NCBI GenBank assembly: GCA_037442565.1
Contig: JBBIQA010000004.1
Coordinates: 1 to 64,000, forward strand
Length of the DNA: 64,000 nucleotides
Direction of reading: 5' to 3'
Source of the DNA: PALSA-911 sp037442565
Lineage (GTDB): Bacteria > Pseudomonadota > Alphaproteobacteria > Acetobacterales > Acetobacteraceae
The notes below the pieces were generated by a model. That model worked only from the letters and a program-made list of their open reading frames with translations, made no database searches and had not been told where the DNA came from. This document shows, in pieces, positions 44,110-51,461 of the stretch. Position 1 is the first letter of the stretch, and every line of letters begins with the position of its first letter. The translations under genes were made by a program, and so were the position numbers.

Positions 44110-44169
44110 CGATCCGTCAGCACCCGACCCGTCAGCACCCGACCCGTCAGCACCCGACCCGTCAGCACC
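44110..44169. repeat. 15-bp tandem repeat, four units
   Basis: Four units of CGACCCGTCAGCACC (first unit CGATCCGTCAGCACC) in exact 15-base phase between fliE and fliQ, ending 28 bases before the fliQ start. In one frame it would read as repeated Asp-Pro-Ser-Ala-Pro. Confidence 0.92.
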
Positions 44170-44196
44170 GGCATCACCGCTCTCGGCCGATCGCCT

Positions 44197-44469
44197 ATGA
44201 CCGAAGGGGATCTGGCGGTACTGATGCGCGAGGCCATGTGGGTGACGCTGCGGCTCGGCGGACCGCCATTGGCGGTCGCGTTGGGGGTGGGGCTGCTCGT
44301 GTCCTTGCTGCAGGCGATCACGCAGATCAATGAGGCGACACTGGCATTCGTGCCGAAGGCGGTGGCGCTGGCGGTGACGATGCTTTTGTTGGGGCCGTTC
44401 ATGCTCGCGACCCTGACCGATTTCACCCATATGCTGTTCGACCGGCTGGTGGCGGCCGGGGGGTCGTGA
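44197..44469 (+). CDS. fliQ: Flagellar export apparatus protein FliQ
   Basis: 90 residues, standard length. Two membrane helices; GGPPLAVALGVGLLVSLLQA and ITQINEATLAFVPKAVALAV are the diagnostic FliQ blocks. Part of the FliPQR export gate. The stop overlaps the GTG start of fliR. Confidence 0.95.
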   Translation: MTEGDLAVLMREAMWVTLRLGGPPLAVALGVGLLVSLLQAITQINEATLAFVPKAVALAVTMLLLGPFMLATLTDFTHMLFDRLVAAGGS

Positions 44470-45275
44470 TCTCGGCGCAGGACATCGGGCTGCAGGACAT
44501 GGCCGCGCGGGAGTTCCTGGCCGCGCTGCCGGGACTGGCCTTTGCTTTCGTGCTGCTGCTTGGCCGGGTCGGTTCGGCGATCATGCTGCTGCCGGGGCTG
44601 GGGGAGGCGGAGATGCCGATGATGCTCCGGGCGGGCATGGCCCTGTGCGTCAGCCTGTTGTTGCTGCCGGGCATCGCGCCGCTGGTCGGCGCGGCGCCGG
44701 ATGATGTCATCGCGATGGCCGGCATGGTGCTGGCGGAGGTGGCGACCGGGCTTTGGATTGGCTGGCTGGCGCGGATGACGGTGCTGGCTCTGCCGATCGC
44801 CGGGCAGTTGATTTCATACATGCTCGGACTGTCGAACGTGCTGCAGCCAGATGCACAGCTGGGCGCTCAGGCGACGGCGCTGGGGCGAATGCTCTCGCTG
44901 GCGGCTCCGTTGGTGGTGCTGGCTTCCGGGTTGTATGCGCCGGTGCTGACGGCGCTCGCAGGCAGCTATCGGCTGATCGCGCCGGGGGCGCTGATGCCCG
45001 CGGGCGACCTGGCGCAGACGGCATTGAGCGCGGCCGCCGAGGGCTTCGCGCTGGCGTTGCGGCTGGCCTCGCCGTTCGTGTTGGCTTCGGTGGTTTGGCA
45101 GATGTCGATCGGGCTGATCGCCCGGCTGGTGCCGCGGCTGCAGGTGTATTTCGTGGCGATGCCCGCGCAGATCCTCGGCGGGTTGGCGATGGTCGCGGCG
45201 TTGATCTCGATGCTGCTCGGTTCGTGGCAGGCGGCGGTTCGGGATGCGTATGCCGGGCTGCCCGGGCTGGGATAG
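44466..45275 (+). CDS. fliR: Flagellar export apparatus protein FliR
   Basis: 269 residues from GTG 44466. Multi-helix membrane protein with FLAALPGLAFAFVLLLGRVG, SAIMLLPGLGEAEMPMMLRA, GQLISYMLGLSNVLQPDAQLG and ALRLASPFVLASVVWQMSIG, all in FliR order, and NRP/LVPRLQVYFVAMPAQILGG-type C-terminal block. Completes the FliPQR gate. Six bases before flhB. Confidence 0.95.
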   Translation: MISAQDIGLQDMAAREFLAALPGLAFAFVLLLGRVGSAIMLLPGLGEAEMPMMLRAGMALCVSLLLLPGIAPLVGAAPDDVIAMAGMVLAEVATGLWIGWLARMTVLALPIAGQLISYMLGLSNVLQPDAQLGAQATALGRMLSLAAPLVVLASGLYAPVLTALAGSYRLIAPGALMPAGDLAQTALSAAAEGFALALRLASPFVLASVVWQMSIGLIARLVPRLQVYFVAMPAQILGGLAMVAALISMLLGSWQAAVRDAYAGLPGLG

Positions 45276-45281
45276 CCAGCC

Positions 45282-46349
45282 TTGGCCGGCGGATCTGACC
45301 AGGAAGATCGGACAGAAGCCGCAACGCCTCGCCGCCAGCAGCAGGCGCGTGAAGAAGGCAGGGTGCCGGTATCGCGCGAGGTGGCGGCGTTTGCCGGGCT
45401 GGGCGCCGGCTGCCTGATCCTGATCATGACCGCCCCGGCGTCCCTGGAACGCCTGGCCTTGGCGTTGCGCGTGTTTCTGGCGCAGGCCGACACGTTGGAT
45501 GTCTCCGATGGCGGCGGTGCGGTGCTGCGCCGTGCCTGCCTGGCGGCACTAGGCGCAGCCGCGCCGCTGGTACTGGGGGTGTTGCTGGCCGGAGCCGGCA
45601 GCGTGCTGCTGCAAACCGGGTTCCTGCTGAACCTGACAGCGTTGCAGCCGGATCCGTCGCGGATCAGCCCGGCGGCCGGTCTGCGCCGGCTGCTGGGGGT
45701 GGAAAGCCTGATGGAGGCGGTGAAGTCGATCGCCAAGATCGGCGCGATCGGTGCGGCGATCTGGTTCGCGCTGTCGGATGATTTGCGCCGGTTCGCGGCA
45801 ACGCCGCTGCCGGACCTGCCGGGCCTGGTGCAACGGATCGGGCATGGCGTGGTCCGGGTGCTATTGGCCGGGCTGGCGGTGCAGGCGGTGATCGCCGCGG
45901 CGGATTTGTTCTGGGTGCGCTTCCGCCATCTGCGCGGGCTGCGGATGAGCCGGGTGGACATTCGCGATGAGGCAAAGGAGTCTGAGGGCGATCCGAAGAT
46001 CAAGGCCCGGGTGCGCCAGATCCGGATGCAGCGGGCACGCCGGCGAATGCTGGCGGCGGTGCCGCGGGCGACGGTGGTGGTCACGAACCCTACCCATTAC
46101 GCCGTGGCGCTGGCCTATGATCGGGCGACGAACGCGGCGCCACGGGTGCTGGCGAAAGGGGTAGATTCGATGGCGGCCAGAATTCGCGAGACGGCACAGG
46201 CGCATGGCATCCCCTTGGTTGCCAACCCGCCGCTGGCACGGGCGCTGTACCGCGTCGAACTCGACGCCGATATTCCTGCCGAACACTTCCAGGCCGTTGC
46301 TGAAATCATCGCTTATGTCTGGCGACTCAGCCGCGGCGTGCGCCCGTGA
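45282..46349 (+). CDS. flhB: Flagellar export switch protein FlhB
   Basis: 355 residues from TTG 45282. N-terminal DRTEAATPRRQQQAREEGRVPVSRE is the family start; four membrane helices follow. The autocleavage site NPTH lies at residues 269-272 in VVVTNPTHYAVALAYD, with ESEGDPKIKARVRQIR before it. Controls the switch from hook to filament substrates. The next gene (CckA-like) starts 31 bases downstream. Confidence 0.95.
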   Translation: MAGGSDQEDRTEAATPRRQQQAREEGRVPVSREVAAFAGLGAGCLILIMTAPASLERLALALRVFLAQADTLDVSDGGGAVLRRACLAALGAAAPLVLGVLLAGAGSVLLQTGFLLNLTALQPDPSRISPAAGLRRLLGVESLMEAVKSIAKIGAIGAAIWFALSDDLRRFAATPLPDLPGLVQRIGHGVVRVLLAGLAVQAVIAAADLFWVRFRHLRGLRMSRVDIRDEAKESEGDPKIKARVRQIRMQRARRRMLAAVPRATVVVTNPTHYAVALAYDRATNAAPRVLAKGVDSMAARIRETAQAHGIPLVANPPLARALYRVELDADIPAEHFQAVAEIIAYVWRLSRGVRP

Positions 46350-46380
46350 CCGGAAAACCCCAGCCTTCAGGCCCCGCCCC

Positions 46381-47967
46381 ATGCTGAGGCTCATGGCCGG
46401 CCTCGGCCGGCGCCGTGGGCGCTTGATCGATCGCCTGGGAGGCGATCTGGATCCGCTTGTGCAGATGTTGTTCCAGGATCCAGGCGCGGGGGTTCTGGTG
46501 GTGGATCAAGCGGGCGCGATTGTCCGGGCGAACGAGACGTTGCGTCGGATGGTGGCGCGGCGGGTAGATCTTGCAGTGGGAGCCCCGGTGGCGGTGATGT
46601 TCCGCGAGGTGGATACCGTGGCGCTGCGCCAGGCCCTGGAGGGGGTTGGCGGGCCGGGCAGCTTGTCGGCCCGGCTGGAGACGGCGGAAAGCGATCCCGA
46701 TCACATGGTGGATGTGGCGGTGACCGTGCTGCGCGAGGCCGATGGCGCGGTCAGTGGCGCGATGCTGCGGCTGACGGACATCACCGCGCAGAAGCGGCTG
46801 GAGGCTCAGCTGGCGCAGAGCCAGAAGCTGCAGGCGGTGGGGCAGCTCGCCGGCGGGATCGCGCATGATTTCAACAATCTGCTGACTGCGATCGCCGGGG
46901 CGGCGGAGGCGATGCTGGAACGCGAAGGGCCGGAAGATCCAGATGCGCGGCAGATACTGGACAGTGCCGGCCGCGGGGCGGATCTGGTGCGCCAGTTGCT
47001 GGCGTTCGGGCGCCAGCAGACCTTGCAGCCGCGCGCGTTGTCGGTGAACGGGGCGATCACGGCCCTGTCGTCGTTGCTGGACCGGCTGCTGGGCGGGCAG
47101 GTCCGGCTGGTGCTGGATCTGGAGACGCCGGGGCGGATGGTGCGGGCGGACCCGACGCAGCTGGATCAGGTGCTGGTCAACCTGGCGGTGAACGCACGCG
47201 ATGCGATGCCGGATGGCGGTACGCTGACCCTGCGCAGCGGGCACATCAATCTCTACCGCCCGCTGACGCTGGGGGAAGAGACGATCCCGCCCGGCCGGTA
47301 TGTGATGATCGAGGTGCAGGATACCGGCGTCGGCATCCCGGCCGACGTGCTGCCGCGGATTTTCGACCCATTCTTCACCACGCGGCGCGAGCGGGGCGGC
47401 AACGGGCTGGGGCTGTCCACGGTGCATGGCATCGTACGCCAGTCGGATGGGTTTCTCGCGGTGGAGAGCGCGCCGGGGCAGGGCAGCCGGTTTCGCATCT
47501 ACCTGCCGCGGTTCGACGCGGAGCCCGAGGCCGTCATGGAAGTGGCCGTGCCGCCGCCGGTGCCGGCGGTTCCAGCCGCCGGGCGGCGCGTGGTGCTGCT
47601 GGTGGACGACGAGGATGCGGTGCGCCGGCTGGCGGAACGGACGCTGGTGCGCCGAGGCTGGAATGTGCTGGCGGCGGCCTCGGCGGATGCCGCCCTGGCA
47701 CTGGTGGAGGGTGCCGAGATTGCCGCGGTGATTTCCGATGTGGTGATGCCGGGCATGGACGGAGCGGCCCTGGTCCGGGCGCTGCGCCAAACCCGGCCGG
47801 GGCTGCCGGCGATCCTGGTCTCGGGCTATGCGGAGGAGGCTTTGCGGCGCGAACTGACAGGCAGTGGCGCCGTGTTCCTGGCCAAGCCGTATGCGTTGCG
47901 CGAACTGGGGGATTTGCTGGAGCAGGTGGTTGGGAACACGGCTCGAACCGCCGATGTTCCTATTTAG
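46381..47967 (+). CDS. cckA: CckA-like hybrid histidine kinase
   Basis: 528 residues from ATG 46381. PAS domain about 30-140 (GVLVVDQAGAIVRANETLRR, SGAMLRLTDITAQKRLE), HisKA with H162 in AGGIAHDFNNLLTAI, HATPase with NLAVNARDAMPDGG, DTGVGIPADVLPRIFDPFFT and GNGLGLSTVHGI, then a receiver domain with D453 in ISDVVMPGMDG. CckA phosphorylates CtrA through ChpT, controlling cell cycle and flagellar genes. Unlike Caulobacter CckA it shows no N-terminal membrane helices. Its placement between flhB and recA fits alphaproteobacterial gene order. The stop codon lies within the recA LexA box. Confidence 0.85.
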   Translation: MLRLMAGLGRRRGRLIDRLGGDLDPLVQMLFQDPGAGVLVVDQAGAIVRANETLRRMVARRVDLAVGAPVAVMFREVDTVALRQALEGVGGPGSLSARLETAESDPDHMVDVAVTVLREADGAVSGAMLRLTDITAQKRLEAQLAQSQKLQAVGQLAGGIAHDFNNLLTAIAGAAEAMLEREGPEDPDARQILDSAGRGADLVRQLLAFGRQQTLQPRALSVNGAITALSSLLDRLLGGQVRLVLDLETPGRMVRADPTQLDQVLVNLAVNARDAMPDGGTLTLRSGHINLYRPLTLGEETIPPGRYVMIEVQDTGVGIPADVLPRIFDPFFTTRRERGGNGLGLSTVHGIVRQSDGFLAVESAPGQGSRFRIYLPRFDAEPEAVMEVAVPPPVPAVPAAGRRVVLLVDDEDAVRRLAERTLVRRGWNVLAAASADAALALVEGAEIAAVISDVVMPGMDGAALVRALRQTRPGLPAILVSGYAEEALRRELTGSGAVFLAKPYALRELGDLLEQVVGNTARTADVPI

Positions 47968-47970
47968 TTC
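47956..47970 (+). promoter_or_regulatory. LexA (SOS) box of recA
   Basis: GTTC-CTATTTA-GTTC exactly matches the alphaproteobacterial LexA site GTTC-N7-GTTC. It overlaps the cckA stop codon and lies about 240 bases before the recA ATG. The rest of the recA leader (to 48208) is AT-rich and holds TTGTGC...GCACAA arms near 48118-48143 but no gene. Confidence 0.82.
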
Positions 47971-48208
47971 TTGTATTTGCGTGCCGGCAAGAACATACCA
48001 TAAACGAATGCTTAACATCGATTCCCGGATTCGAGTCTCAAGAGTCTCGTCGCGGAGGTATAGTCGGGCTGAGGCGACTCGGGCTTCCCGGAAGCGATCG
48101 ATCGCCGCTCGATTTCCTTGTGCTGCACGATGGTATGTGCACAATTGTTAAGAGAGTGAATGTCGTCGTGAGAATATCTATGGTTGTAATTGGGGATTAG
48201 GACGGGGA

Positions 48209-49255
48209 ATGACAATGGAAAAGAACAAAGCGCTCGACGCCGCTCTGTCCCAGATCGAGCGGGCGTTCGGCAAGGGCTCGATCATGCGCATGGGTGCGCG
48301 GGCCGGAGATGAGCAGCATGAGGTGATCCCGTCGGGCTCCCTGGGGCTTGATCTGGCGTTGGGCATTGGCGGGTTGCCGCGTGGACGGATCGTGGAGATC
48401 TACGGCCCGGAGAGCTCCGGCAAGACCACGCTGGCGCTGCATGCGATCGCCGAGGCGCAGCGCCTGGGCGGCACCTGCGCCTTCATCGATGCCGAGCATG
48501 CGCTGGACCCGACCTATGCCCGCAAGCTGGGCGTGGACGTGGACAATCTGCTGATCAGCCAGCCCGACGCCGGCGAGCAGGCGCTGGAGATCGCCGATAC
48601 CCTGGTGCGTTCCGGCGCCATCGACGTGCTGGTGGTGGATAGCGTCGCCGCCCTGGTGCCGCGGGCCGAACTGGAAGGCGAGATGGGCGACAGCCACATG
48701 GGCCTGCACGCCAGGCTCATGAGCCAGGCCCTGCGCAAGATCACCGGCAGCGTGTCGCGCAGCAAGACCATGCTGATCTTCCTCAACCAGATCCGCATGA
48801 AGATCGGCGTGATGTTCGGCAACCCCGAGACAACGACGGGCGGCAACGCGTTGAAATTCTATGCCTCCGTCCGCATGGAGATCCGCCGCATCGGCCAGAT
48901 CAAGGATCGCGAGGAGATGGTGGGCAACCAGACAAGGGTGAAGGTTGTGAAGAACAAGCTCGCCCCGCCCTTCCGCCAGGTGGAGTTCGACATCATGTAT
49001 GGCGAAGGCATCAGCAAGGTGGGCGAACTGATCGATCTCGGCGTCAAGGCCGGCGTGGTGGAGAAATCCGGCGCCTGGTTCAGCTACGACAGCACCCGGA
49101 TCGGCCAGGGCCGGGAGAACGCCAAGCAGTTCTTGCGCGATCACAAGGATATGGCACTCTCGATCGAGAAGAAGGTGCGCGATCAGGCTGGCGTGGTGGC
49201 GAACACCATGCTGTCGAGCATCGAGGAAGGCGAGGAGGCCGAGGCGGCTGAATGA
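48209..49255 (+). CDS. recA: Recombinase RecA
   Basis: 348 residues. Walker A GPESSGKTTLALHA, AEHALDPTYARKLGVD, VVDSVAALVPRAELEGEMGD, LIFLNQIRMKIGVMFG and TTGGNALKFYASVRMEIRR are the family blocks; the C-terminus is acidic (SIEEGEEAEAAE). Catalyses homologous pairing and activates LexA self-cleavage. A LexA box sits in the upstream region. Confidence 0.98.
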   Translation: MTMEKNKALDAALSQIERAFGKGSIMRMGARAGDEQHEVIPSGSLGLDLALGIGGLPRGRIVEIYGPESSGKTTLALHAIAEAQRLGGTCAFIDAEHALDPTYARKLGVDVDNLLISQPDAGEQALEIADTLVRSGAIDVLVVDSVAALVPRAELEGEMGDSHMGLHARLMSQALRKITGSVSRSKTMLIFLNQIRMKIGVMFGNPETTTGGNALKFYASVRMEIRRIGQIKDREEMVGNQTRVKVVKNKLAPPFRQVEFDIMYGEGISKVGELIDLGVKAGVVEKSGAWFSYDSTRIGQGRENAKQFLRDHKDMALSIEKKVRDQAGVVANTMLSSIEEGEEAEAAE

Positions 49256-49277
49256 TTTTTATCCGGTCGGCGGCGTA

Positions 49278-49682
49278 TTGTCGGATGCCGATCACGAACT
49301 GATTGCCGCGGCCAACGACGTGTTGGCGCGGCATTATCGTCCCCACTGGCACACCGTCGCGGCCGCCATACGCGGCCAGGACGGCCGGATCTGGACCGGT
49401 GTGCACATCGGCGCGACGGTCGGCCGCCTGTCGATCTGCGCCGAGGCGGTGGCCTTCGGCCGCGCGGTGCTGGAAGGCGACGGCACGATCGCGACCGCCG
49501 TGGCGGTGCGTCACCCGAAGCCCGAGGAAACCGACCGCGAACTGGCAGTGGTGGCCCCCTGCGGCGCGTGCCGCGAGATGATGGTGGACTACAGCCCGGA
49601 GGCTCAGGTCATCCTGCGCGCGCCAGAAGGGCTGGTGAAGCTGCCGGTGCGCGGGCTGCTGCCGCTGCCGTACCGGCGCTAA
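49278..49682 (+). CDS. Cytidine deaminase-like zinc hydrolase
   Basis: 134 residues from a TTG start 22 bases after recA; no ATG or GTG is available in frame. Zinc-site motifs are CAEAVAFGRA (Cys ligand and catalytic Glu) and PCGACREMMVDY (two Cys ligands), with GVHIGATVGRLSIC before them. The length and VRHPKPEETDRELAVVAPCG resemble cytidine and blasticidin-S deaminases; the substrate is uncertain. Confidence 0.85.
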   Translation: MSDADHELIAAANDVLARHYRPHWHTVAAAIRGQDGRIWTGVHIGATVGRLSICAEAVAFGRAVLEGDGTIATAVAVRHPKPEETDRELAVVAPCGACREMMVDYSPEAQVILRAPEGLVKLPVRGLLPLPYRR

Positions 49683-49771
49683 ACCCCGACGGCTTCAGGT
49701 TGCTCCCCCTGAAGTCATCGACATCATCGCGACAGAATGAGGCAGGGCGGCGCGACGGTTCCTGACAACGG

Positions 49772-50650
49772 TCATCCGGCTCCGGTGGCAAACCCGGCAG
49801 GCGGCCCGGTCGGCAACGAAATCCGCAACGCCAGCGCCGGCGCCAGGGCCCCGGCACCCGCGCCACGTTCCGGACCTTCCGCCAGGCCCGCGCCACCGCC
49901 CGGATCAACGGACCCGTCCCCTCCGGCCCCACCGGCAAGCACATCGCCGGCAAACACATCGCCGGCAAACACATCGCCGGCAAGCACATCGGCGGCCGGC
50001 ACGCCGCCGCGCCGCCCCGGCTGGATATCGAAGCCCAGTTCCGCGTCGGTGAAGCCGCTCAGGTCCGCCTTGATCCCAAGGTCCTGACAAATCCCGGCAA
50101 AAATTGCCCCGATCGGCCGCCAGCCAAGCTCCGCCTCGACATCCGGGTCCTCCAGCCGTTCATCCAGATCGAGCCGCAAAGTCTCGGCGTCCGCCAAATC
50201 GGCCTCCCGATCGGACGCGCCCGAGATCGCATCCTCGACCAGCCGCTTGACTCGCTCCTTCTGCTGCTGGATGCGCGCCCGCTGTGCCGCCTCCCGGCTC
50301 GCCCGCGCCGTGGCCCTCTGCTGCTCGAGCGCCTGGGCCTCGGCGTCCAACCGCGCCTCCAGCGCCACGGTCTGGCGCACCGCCCGCGCGATGCGCGCGA
50401 ATACCAGCCCCGGATCGCCCCCAGGCCCCGTTCCGCCAGGCCCCGTTCCGCCGGGTCCGCTCCCGCCGTCCCGCTCCGCGGCGGCGCCAGCCTCGTCCAG
50501 CGCCTGCCGCCCCACCTTTCGGGCTAACGCCATCCCGATCTCGGCCAGCTCCGCCAGCATCCGCAAATGCCGCTCGGTCCGCTCCGACATGGCGCCGGAG
50601 CACGCGCTCGCGGCGGCATGGGTGGAAGGGTCTGGCAAATGGGAGTCCAT
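49772..50650 (-). CDS. Unknown coiled-coil protein preceded by a LexA box
   Basis: 292 residues when started at ATG 50650, the codon abutting the LexA box. N-terminal helix (MSERTERHLRMLAELAEIGM ALARKVGRQALDEAG), a Gly/Pro spacer with PGGTG repeats (about 62-80), a helical/coiled-coil block about 82-145 (FARIARAVRQTVALEARLDA, RIQQQKERVKRLVEDAI), an acidic segment and a compact block EAELGWRPIGAIFAGICQDL. The C-terminal 75 residues are low-complexity with AGDVFAGDVL repeats. No signal peptide or membrane helix. No function recognised; the LexA box and the location between recA and alaS suggest a DNA-damage role. Confidence 0.72.
   Translation of the reverse strand: MDSHLPDPSTHAAASACSGAMSERTERHLRMLAELAEIGMALARKVGRQALDEAGAAAERDGGSGPGGTGPGGTGPGGDPGLVFARIARAVRQTVALEARLDAEAQALEQQRATARASREAAQRARIQQQKERVKRLVEDAISGASDREADLADAETLRLDLDERLEDPDVEAELGWRPIGAIFAGICQDLGIKADLSGFTDAELGFDIQPGRRGGVPAADVLAGDVFAGDVFAGDVLAGGAGGDGSVDPGGGAGLAEGPERGAGAGALAPALALRISLPTGPPAGFATGAG
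49931..49993. repeat. 15-bp tandem repeat inside the coiled-coil gene
   Basis: ACATCGCCGGCAAAC units start at 49941, 49956, 49971 (and a degenerate one at 49986), encoding the repeated Ala-Gly-Asp-Val-Phe/Leu stretch on the minus strand. Confidence 0.9.
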
Positions 50651-50665
50651 GAACAAAACAAGAAC
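50651..50665 (-). promoter_or_regulatory. LexA (SOS) box directly at the start of the coiled-coil gene
   Basis: On the minus strand GTTC-TTGTTTT-GTTC followed immediately by ATG. Exact match to the alphaproteobacterial LexA consensus. Its position means the box replaces the usual ribosome-binding region, so the message may be leaderless or start within it. Confidence 0.85.
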
Positions 50666-50913
50666 ATAAATCAAGCCAAAAGTCAAGCCGCAAATGCTCT
50701 GAGGGTTACCGATACCTACGCCTCCGGTCCCTCTGCAAACCACCTTCGCCCAACAGGTCCATCGCATCGAGGCGCCCGCCCGCCATCTCGACACCGCCCC
50801 CCACGCCGCCCCCCACACCGCCCCTGCCCTCGTGGGGAGGGCCGGGGTGGGGGCAAGCCGCCAAACCGAACGCGATACCAAGCCCGCCGCTGCGCGGCCC
50901 AGGCGATGCGCGC

Positions 50914-51258
50914 CTAAGCCGCCCCGCCCGAACCGCCCGGCGGCATCAAGGACTGCCGCGCCTGCTGCCCGCATTGCTCCAGCGCCGCCGCCAGCTCGCT
51001 GTCCGCCGGCCGCTGGCCGCAGGCCAGGAACGCCCCGGCCACGTAATCCAGCACCGCCCGGTCATGCCCGGCGCCGCCGGGGATCGCCAGCACGCCATCG
51101 GCCAAATCCTCCGCCGTCACCTCGAAAACCCCGATTTTCGCCGCCGCCCACTTGGCGAACAATTTGTCCCGCCGCGCGGTGGCCAGGAAGCGAGCCTCCT
51201 CCTCATGCGCGAACTGCGCCTCGAAGGCCCGCTCCCGATCGTGCAGACTTGTCGGCAT
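50914..51258 (-). CDS. ATPase inhibitor subunit zeta (DUF1476)
   Basis: 114 residues from ATG 51258. LHDRERAFEAQFAHEEEARF and LATARRDKLFAKWAAAKIGV are the family core; VTAEDLADGVLAIP and a four-helix C-terminus follow. In Paracoccus the zeta subunit inserts its N-terminus into F1-ATPase to block ATP hydrolysis while allowing synthesis. The tail ends in a Gly-rich PPGGSGGAA. Divergent from alaS. The 263 bases between it and the LexA box hold C-rich repeats but no gene. Confidence 0.9.
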   Translation of the reverse strand: MPTSLHDRERAFEAQFAHEEEARFLATARRDKLFAKWAAAKIGVFEVTAEDLADGVLAIPGGAGHDRAVLDYVAGAFLACGQRPADSELAAALEQCGQQARQSLMPPGGSGGAA

Positions 51259-51350
51259 GAAGCCCTCCATCCCCAGGGGTCCTGCACGCTCGATCATAGC
51301 CGCGTCCGGCGCCAGCCGTGAGCAAATACCGCGGGCGGGCAAAGCAAGGC

Positions 51351-51405
51351 CAGATTGCCGCGCCCTGCGCGCTGCGCCCAGATTGCCGCGCCCTGCGCGC
51401 TGCGC
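51351..51405. repeat. 27-bp direct repeat before alaS
   Basis: Two identical 27-bp copies (51351-51377 and 51379-51405) beginning CAGATTGCCGCGCCCTGCGC, one base apart, in the alaS leader about 60 bases before its ATG. Confidence 0.92.
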
Positions 51406-51461
51406 TACGTCCTAGGCTTCCGCCCGTTTCCCGCTTGGATTGAGGTTACAGAAAAAAGCCG

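Noticed and set aside
47967..48000. Second GTTC/GAAC-type LexA site in the recA leader
   Set aside because: GAACATACCATAAAC lacks the second GAAC at the N7 position; only 47956-47970 fits.
49640..49990. Minus-strand frame with repeated MCLPA units
   Set aside because: It is only another frame of the 15-bp repeat in the LexA-box gene and has no support of its own.
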